Positions 22,738 through 32,500 of a stretch of 32,500 nt of DNA are shown piece by piece. Location: NCBI GenBank assembly GCA_037179515.1, contig JAXCGZ010014007.1, positions 1 to 32,500 of the forward strand, written 5' to 3'. The notes under the pieces are model-generated. The model made no database searches and was not told the DNA's origin. It saw nothing but the letters and a program-made list of their open reading frames with translations. The position numbers and the translations under genes were made by a program. The stretch's first letter is position 1; each line of letters begins with the position of its first letter. The stretch comes from Halocaridina rubra (taxonomy: Eukaryota > Arthropoda > Malacostraca > Decapoda > Atyidae).

Positions 22738-23245
22738 ATGAAAGACGTTGTGATGGAAAGGGCAAACCCACTCATCAGACAGGCACTTGATAAGGAGAAG
22801 ACAGTGGTAATCTCAGGCACAAGCGAACCCAGGAGCCAACATGGCAGGGGAGACTTGTAGAAAATAAGACTAGGGTTGTAGACCTAATAAGAAAGCTTGG
22901 AGTAGTTTGTGGTCCTGAGGATATTGTAAACATACACCAACTAGGTAAATATTCGAGGGAAGGAAAGCCGAGACCAACAAAAGTAACCTTTGAGAGAGGG
23001 GAAACATGTAGGGAAATATTGTTGAGAAAAAAAAGTCTAAAAGACCTTCAAGAATTCAAAGAAGTGTTCATTAGACGATACAGAACACAGGAAGAGATGG
23101 GAAAGATTGAAAACTTGTTGCAAGAGGCAAGAAGGTTAAATGATGAAAGAAATGAAGAACAGAAGAAAAATTTTTGTTACAAAGTTCTTCCAGACAAAGG
23201 GGAGATAAAGAAGATAATGACAGAAGATCAGGGGATGGGGCCTCA

Positions 23246-23249
<4 letters not shown>
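22738..23249 (+). pseudogene. LINE C ORF1 remnant
   Basis: An ATG at 22738 opens a frame that leads to TAG at 22858. From about 22854 another frame is open to TAA at 23249 and carries a charged, helical RNA-binding-type ORF1 sequence, with NKTRVVDLIRKLGVV, PRPTKVTFERGETCREILL and a coiled-coil-like tail. Its shape (beta-alpha alternation with KVTFERGE) suggests an RRM-like domain, which is common in LINE ORF1. A frameshift near 22820-22854 separates the two parts. It overlaps or abuts the ORF2 start. Confidence 0.6.
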
Positions 23250-26494
<3,245 letters not shown>

Positions 26495-27043
26495 TGAATG
26501 CCACTCTGTTCATATTACAGTTTCCCCCAACCTCACTCGTGGCTCCGTTTTCGCATTTAATTAAAACAGGCAGTAACAGACTTTAAATTCACAGGTACAA
26601 AATTAACGAAAGCATATTCAAATATAATTCTTCAAATCTAAGTCGGAGTGATATTTACAACTTTAGTGTTTATAAAGATAAAAAGAAAATTAATTATAAT
26701 TTCATAACATCTCAAAAACAGTTGAGAGCGTCTCTCGGCCAGTGTTACCGATTTCAACCACATCACTCTCTCGACCAACCTAAAAAGGACTTTATTGGGT
26801 GATCCTGCCGTTCCCCTCATACCGCAGTTCCCCTTCCACTAACACCAGAATGTCCTTCATCTCTGGATACAATATTCGAATATTCACGTCATGACATCAA
26901 AAGGGAATTGGAAAAAAAATTAGAGAAGACACTCTGTACAAAAGAGTCAACTATTGCTTTCAAAGGTAGTGGAACTCTTTCCACAACACAACGGTAAGCG
27001 CATCTATAAAAGAGAGGTAAAAGAAGAAATAATTTGAAATATA
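26495..27043 (+). other. spacer or 5' UTR of LINE D
   Basis: No clear frame. It may contain the 5' UTR of LINE D; the start of that element cannot be fixed from this copy alone. Confidence 0.45.
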
Positions 27044-28177
27044 ATGACTCTTAGCTCAAGTGTGCTGCATACCTCATCAAATGGAGAACTTGACAAGGTC
27101 TTCCAATGTCAAACTTCACTTATGAAATCCGTAGAGTTTGATAAAACATTTGCCCTAGCAGACCTAAATCGAATAATATAAAGTCTTGCAGACAAGCTAA
27201 GAATTTTTAAAGCAGATGCTGAACAGGTAAAAGCCTTACAAGACAAGGTGGAATTGCTAGAATCAGACATTGTCCTACTTAAAAGAGATAATTCTAGGTT
27301 GAAACTGCTAATAGAAACATCTCCACCTCTCAATTCAATGTTGTTACCTAAAAACGATGATGTCCCTTCTATCAACAACCCTTAGGTTTCGCAATCTAGG
27401 TTTTCTGTCTCTACTCACAATTTCTTCAGTACATTGAAAGACAAATGTGACAGTGTTAGTGAAGAAGAGGAACATCCAGATAACAGTGTTAGTCAACAAG
27501 GCAGCCTGAATACACCATCTTGTACAAATAATCAATTCAGTAACAGGTTGCAATACAGTGAAGAAATAATAGTGTCCTTCCCCACAACTAATAACAACAC
27601 AACAGCAGCCACTAACCAAAACAACCTGAATTCACTTTTCATCACAAATAACCAACCAATTAAAGGGTTGCAAAATAACGAAGAAGATATAGAGTCCTTC
27701 TCCACTACTTCTAACAACATAGCAGCTTTCACTAATCAGGACAACCAATTTACACCATCCAGTACAAATAACCATCCCAGCAATAGGTTGAAAAACAGTG
27801 AAGAAAACAAAAACGACTAAATAGGAGCAGTCTCTAATCTAAACAGTTCATTAAAGTCCTCTCCCACACAGTCAAAGTTACCCAATAGTGCAAGGGTTAC
27901 AGCTCAAATATACATTCGCATTCCTGGCAACGTCTCTGAGAGAGAAATACATATCTTGACAAATCAAGGCGTACCCCGTGAAGAAGTCTTGATTAGGGAG
28001 CTTTGTCGCACACCAAATTGGATCTCCTTCTCAATAACTATATTGAAAAGATTTGAATACATGGCTTACAAACTGAATCAATGGCCTACAGGCACAAGTG
28101 TCCAGACATTTCGCCTGGGCAAACAATGGACACAACCTAGGTTATCTACAAAACATCCCAAACGACAGCCATATTGA
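27044..28177 (+). pseudogene. LINE D ORF1 with coiled coil and 40-residue tandem repeats
   Basis: One frame of 378 codons interrupted only by TAA 27179, TAG 27383 and TAA 27818. Residues about 45-95 form a likely coiled coil (ADKLRIF, EQVKALQDKVELLESDI). Then comes a repeat region at about 27527-27800 of two and a half units of 40 residues, each with TNNQ/H, RL or GL, (N/S)EE, SF and TTxNN. The C-terminal part (27850-28177) contains QIYIRIPGNV and a folded-domain-like, RRM-type pattern ending GKQWTQPR. ORF1 proteins bind element RNA. The three stops could each come from a single change. Confidence 0.65.
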
Positions 28178-28297
28178 AAAAAAAAAAACAGCAAAGAGCA
28201 TATGGAAAGATCCCCTATCAGCAAGATTACAGAAAGAGACACAATACAAACCTCTCTCACCGCCGTCCCCACAAGAGAGATTTCTCCGGGAGAGATG

Positions 28298-31200
28298 GCT
28301 ATTACAACCCTAGACTCTTACCTAGGCATACAAACTTTGGGAAGGCCTGATCATACCATGGCAAATACTCATGTCAGGGTCACTCATACAACAGCAGGTA
28401 CAGACACCAGGATCCATGGACTATCCCCAGAACATACTATGATGAATTCCGAGCAGTATCACACAGTCGAAATAAAACATGGACAAACCCAAGAACAAAC
28501 TACAGATACCTCCCTGATGAAGCATGGTAAGAAGGTAATATCAGCGCATGTGAACAACTAGTCCCTTCTTGCTCATTTTGAGGATATAATAATGCTAACA
28601 AAAGACCTCAACATAGATATCCTCTGTGTAAGTGAAACTTGGCTTCTTCCTACAACTGAAAATTAATTTGTGACTATCGCAGAGTTTAACATATTTCGTA
28701 ATGACCATGGGGTGTGTATTTATGTTAAAAATTATTCCAGTGCATCAGAAATAACCACATGTCTAGAAAAAATTGAAGAACTCGAAGATATATGGATCAA
28801 TGTGCAGTAACAGAAACTTCCATCTTTCATTATAATTTGTATTTACCGTCATCCAAGAGAACCTTTCAGTTCATCTAGTCATCTGCTAGAAACATTCAAA
28901 AATATCTGTGCGCTGCAGATGCCCGTATACATACTTGGCGACTGTAATGATGACTTGTTCTCAACAGATACTAAAATGAAAAGGGTGATTTACACTGTGA
29001 ATTTAACACAAATAGTGGCAAAACCGACCCATATAATCTCTAATTCTAGGAATCTGATAGATCTGATAATAACATATAAAGTGGAAAGTATACCCTGTTG
29101 GGATGTAGTTCCCTGCCCACTTGCAGATCACGAGCTCAACATTGCTATACTAAACATAAACAAGCCCAAAACGAAGTCTTTCTTCAAGACATTCTGGTGC
29201 CTAAAAAAATACTCCCCTGATATCTTTTGTGAAGCGTTAATCAATAACAGAAATGCACTTAATGGTATAATAAACACAGATAACGTCAATTTGCAGGTTG
29301 AAATCCTAACAAAAGTCTTCCGTGAATGCCTAGATAGTTGTGCAGCCATTGTAACAAGAATAATAACCTTCCCCTCTGCCCCCTGGCTAACTAATGACAT
29401 CAAAGAGGTAATGCAAATCAGAAATCAAATACAAAGAGAGCTAAAAGTGAATAGATATGATATGACTCTTCATGAATGTTATAAAGTAGAAAAAAAACGT
29501 GTCATATCCCTCAATGATATAAGTAAAAAAAAACTTTTACAGAAAATAATTTAATGGCTCTACACATGATACAGCAGCAACATGGAAAGTGATAAGAAGC
29601 ATGATACCAAATGAAAAGACTACCTCAGAAAGTTTTAAAAAATATTACGGAGTTGAAAGACAAAGCGGAAAACTTTAATAACTATTTTGCTAACATTGGG
29701 GAAAAATACATATGAAAAATGCAAGAAAACATCAGCTCAGTGAACATGAGTAATTATTTAAATGACAATTCTTCCAATGTAAACATAAGGGTTTTCAATA
29801 TCAATCCAGTCGATTGTATTACTATAATTCTTACCTTAAAGAGCCTAAGAAACTCTTGCTCTTATGGTCCAGATGGTATACCATTTCAGTTCATCAAAGA
29901 TACTCCACCCATGATTTTATCTTATATTCTAACTATAATGAACACTTCCATTGTTACTAAAAGGTTTCCTGACTCTTGGAAAAAATCACATGTATTTCCT
30001 CTGCATAAAAAGGGGGGAAGAGAAGATATGACAAACTATCGTCCCATTTCCCTGCTATCCATTTTCTCTAAAATATTAGAAAAAATTGTTGCATGCCAAT
30101 TTATGTCATATTTAGAGTCAAATAGGCTATTATCTACTAACCAACATGGTTTCAGACCGAAACTCTCGACGGAAACTGCACAGCTCAAAGTTACGAATAG
30201 TATCTATAATAATATAGATATGAAAAAAATATCTCTGCTTGTATTATTAGACTTATCAAAAGCCTTCGACAGTGTAAACCATGAAATTCTTTTAAGTAAA
30301 TGTACTAACCTAAATATTGATCCGAGATGGTTTAGAGAGTATCTATTTAATCGCAGACAGTCTATTCATCTTAACAGCATAATCTCTACTCCAAAAATGT
30401 ATCATTTGGTGCGCCACAGGGATCGGTCCTTGGTCCTATCCTCTTCTCCATTTATGTAAATTATCTATCTTGTTTCATTTCTGAATGTCTAGTTATACAA
30501 TATGCAGATGACACTCAGCTACTCCTTAGTGGTGATGTTAATAATCTCCCAGAGCTAACCTAAAGAGCAGAAAACACTCTGTCAAAATTTAAATCCTATT
30601 TTCAAGAAATTGGACTGTTAATTAACGAAAGTAAAACACAATGACTGTTTATTGATTCAAGGTACCTTATAGCACAAATTCCAGAAAACACAACAATTAA
30701 TTTTTTGTGGCAATATCATTACTCTTAGCAAAACAGTAAGAAATCTAGGAATTCACTTTGATAACTACATGTTGTTTGATTCCAATATAGATAAAATATG
30801 CGAAAATGTTTCAGGAACACTAATGTACTTATCACGTATAAATGTCAATTCTAAGACTACCACTTGAATAACGGTTGTTGAATCTCTAGCCCTAAGTCGC
30901 ATTAACTATTGCACAACTGCTTGTGTAGCTGCTAATAAGACTCAGATAAACAGAATATAGAAGCTTATAAATTTTGCAGCTCTAGTTGCCCTTGGAGGAA
31001 TAAGAAAATATGACCATATCACACCAGGTCTCAACAAACTTGGGTGACTGCGAGCAGAAAACAAGGTCTCCTATGCTATTTACGTTTTTGTATACAAAAT
31101 TTTGAGCATAATCATTATCCAGGCTGACTATTTAATTTCAAAGCAGTCAGGGAAATAAGAGGGAACCAATACCAGACAGAGTAGTGAGCTCTATATTCAG

Positions 31201-31330
31201 AGAACAAACACAGATGCAGGTTCAGAGATGATCACTATTAAAGGGACAACACTCTGGAACATCCAGAACATCTTAAAATTTCATCCTCCTTCTTCAAAGG
31301 CAAACTGCATAGTTTTCTTTTAGCCAAATA
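28298..31330 (+). pseudogene. LINE D ORF2 (endonuclease and RT), interrupted
   Basis: Endonuclease: SLLAHFEDIIML from 28562, LCVSETWL (Glu at 28634-28636), YILGDCNDDL near 28920, and CPLADHELN near 29115. RT: YGPDGIPFQ, NYRPISLLS, LDLSKAFDSVNH; then after a frame change near 30395-30402 [14 protein letters not shown], and YADD at 30501-30512. C-terminal pieces such as KYDHITPGLNKLG follow to about 31320. Stops TAG 28559, TAA 28664, TAA 28808 and several frame changes (29540-29720, 30400, after 30560) make it nonfunctional. The start near 28298 is the first good ATG of the frame but is not certain. Confidence 0.8.
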
Positions 31331-31735
31331 GTTATTGCTCAGACACTGATCAAACTTTATGATTTAATGCAATTTCCCTTAACACTAACCATATATATTT
31401 TTGTAAATAGATATCGCATTCTTTGATGTCTAAGTTAAAAAGTAATTATTCTCATTGTAAGGAAGACAAATACGGTGATGATGCCGATAATAACGATCCT
31501 ATATCGAGTATCACTATTACTACTTGATTATTAACATTAAATTGTAAACATTTTATTACAGCATGATTATTGTTATTATAATTTTATATGTATCTGTTAA
31601 ATCAAGAAAATCTTTATTTTCTATTCAGTTTTGCTTAATTGCATGTCTACTTATAATTGTACTCTTAGTTTTGTAAAAGAGTAGCAATTGTATAAAAACG
31701 GAAATAAATGTTTGCTTGTTTGATTGTTTTATTAG
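31331..31735 (+). other. LINE D 3' UTR and tail
   Basis: AT-rich sequence after the ORF2 remnant. AATAAA at 31703-31708 is followed by GTTTGCTTGTTTGATTG, a short tetranucleotide-like tail of the kind seen in CR1/Daphne-type LINEs. Confidence 0.55.
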
Positions 31736-31781
31736 GGATCAACAATAATCAAATAAGCACATTACCATATGTGTAAATATG

Positions 31782-31922
31782 AATCATATTTTACCCTGAC
31801 TGGGAACCAAAGCTAGGACACATAATTACTGTGTCAAGGCGCTACCAACTACGCCACTGAAGGTTAAAAGGGAAACAAACCTTGCAGCTATATCTGCTAT
31901 ACTAGGAATGAACGCATTCTAT
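31782..31922 (-). mobile_element. tRNA-like SINE-type repeat, copy 2
   Basis: Same repeat and orientation as 26352-26494. On the minus strand the A-box-like GTGGCGTAGTTGGTAG is at plus 31841-31856 and the B-box-like part at plus 31802-31813. A tRNA-like anticodon arm is clear here: GACACA and TGTGTC pair around a 7-base loop with T in the U33 position. Divergence from copy 1 shows independent old insertions. Confidence 0.6.
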
Positions 31923-31990
31923 TTTTTTTATTCAAATATCTGTACATGGGGACTTGCACATGGGCACTCCCAGTGATATTGCAGTTTTTA
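31923..31990 (-). mobile_element. possible 3' end of a minus-strand retroelement
   Basis: On the minus strand a GAATAAA-type signal is followed directly by a run of eight A at the edge of the tRNA-like repeat (plus 31923-31935). This looks like a retroposed 3' end, but no coding part is visible upstream. Confidence 0.3.
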
Positions 31991-32475
31991 AACATTACAA
32001 TCTATCTTTGGTCATGTATAAATCAAATATTGATAGAATTTGCAATGCATTTTAAATATCATAGCAAGTAATTAAGAATAAAATATAGTGTAGCAATTGA
32101 TTGATGGCAGAAGAGCACTCTGCGATCTTTAATTACGAGATATATATATTAGGGTTTACATGTATTAATTTAATGACAGAAGAGAACTTTGCAATTATTG
32201 ATTAAGAATTATATTTGTAATAATAATTTTCAATAGCCCTCTTTGAGTGCTTTCACGTAAGTTAAATCTTCACTTTACCACAGTACCACTACAGAAAATT
32301 TGAAGCAGATATAGTATAGCAGTTTTCAGGTTAGAATAATAAGTAGGTACATATACATATGCATACACATGCAAGCACATGTACCTATATATATATGAAT
32401 GCATATACTCATATATAATAACTAATTAGGTAAGCAATAGAAATGCCACTGGGCCTTTATAGTCATATACATCTA
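31991..32475. other. unassigned AT-rich sequence
   Basis: No gene. Two loosely similar segments (about 32095-32150 and 32165-32220, with GGCAGAAGAGCACT and GACAGAAGAGAACT) suggest a decayed tandem repeat. 32340-32420 is an imperfect TACATATG-type tract. Confidence 0.5.
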
Positions 32476-32500
32476 GGAGAGAGAGAGAGAGAGAGAGAGG
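32476..32500. repeat. (GA)n microsatellite at window end
   Basis: GA run reaching the last bases of the window, where it ends in GG. Confidence 0.9.

Larger units (their letters stand above)
27044..31735 (+). mobile_element. LINE D: full-length-like but decayed LINE
   Basis: ORF1 (27044-28177), ORF2 with endonuclease and RT (about 28298-31330), a 3' UTR with AATAAA (31703-31708) and a TTTG/CTTG/ATTG-type short tail. Both ORFs have several stops and shifts. RT wording differs from LINEs A, B, C and E, for example YGPDGIPFQFIK, MTNYRPISLLSIFSKILEK, NQHGFRPKLSTETA and LDLSKAFDSVNH, so it is a fifth family here. AT-richness is higher than in the other elements. Confidence 0.85.

Overview
The window looks like intergenic, repeat-dominated DNA of an arthropod, most likely a decapod crustacean of the penaeid-shrimp type. 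This is inference. It rests on very long and frequent (CT)n, (AT)n and (TAA)n microsatellites, an interstitial block of the arthropod telomere repeat CCTAA/TTAGG, and several non-LTR retrotransposon families of the kind common in decapods. I see no convincing host protein-coding gene, rRNA gene or functional tRNA gene. Nearly everything recognisable is a retroelement or a simple repeat.

Layout. 1-2.3 kb: (CT)n arrays, and a CCTAA block flanked by inverted repeats. 2.3-3.65 kb: a decayed, internally deleted LINE (LINE A). 3,657-13,842: a structurally complete LTR retrotransposon with 1.9-kb LTRs (about 98.4% identical by eye), a 5-bp target duplication GAATG, a tRNA-Lys-type primer binding site, tandem repeats in the leader, a short gag, and a pol in the order protease - integrase - RT - RNase H. 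In ordinary Ty3/gypsy elements the integrase comes last, so this matches the rare Gmr1-like arrangement. 13.85-16.1 kb: the 3' half of a LINE with an RNase H domain (LINE B), whose tail is duplicated in tandem. 16.1-17.4 kb: microsatellites. 17.4-19.9 kb: AT-rich sequence with no recognised gene. 19.9-20.5 kb: (CT)n followed by 460 bp of (AT)n. 20.94-22.23 kb, minus strand: a 5'-truncated LINE (LINE E) inserted into a GA microsatellite, with an intact RNase H reading frame. 22.7-25.9 kb: a CR1/L2-like LINE (LINE C) with ORF1, endonuclease and RT, broken in several places. 25.9-26.35 kb: (AT)n. 26.35-26.5 and 31.78-31.92 kb, minus strand: two copies of a repeat with a tRNA-like RNA polymerase III promoter, on either side of another decayed LINE (LINE D, 27.0-31.7 kb). 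The window ends in (GA)n.

How the parts work together. The LTR element carries all the cis signals for reverse transcription (PBS, purine tract, LTRs) and catalytic motifs for protease, integrase, RT and RNase H. In this copy the pol frame is interrupted by three TGA codons and one frameshift, and gag lacks a visible capsid or zinc knuckle, so this copy could probably move only in trans. A TAG between gag and pol sits in the readthrough context TAG-CAG-TTA, which suggests, but does not prove, that pol is normally made by stop-codon readthrough. The LINEs are all defective; the LINE E RNase H-containing fragment is the best preserved coding stretch.
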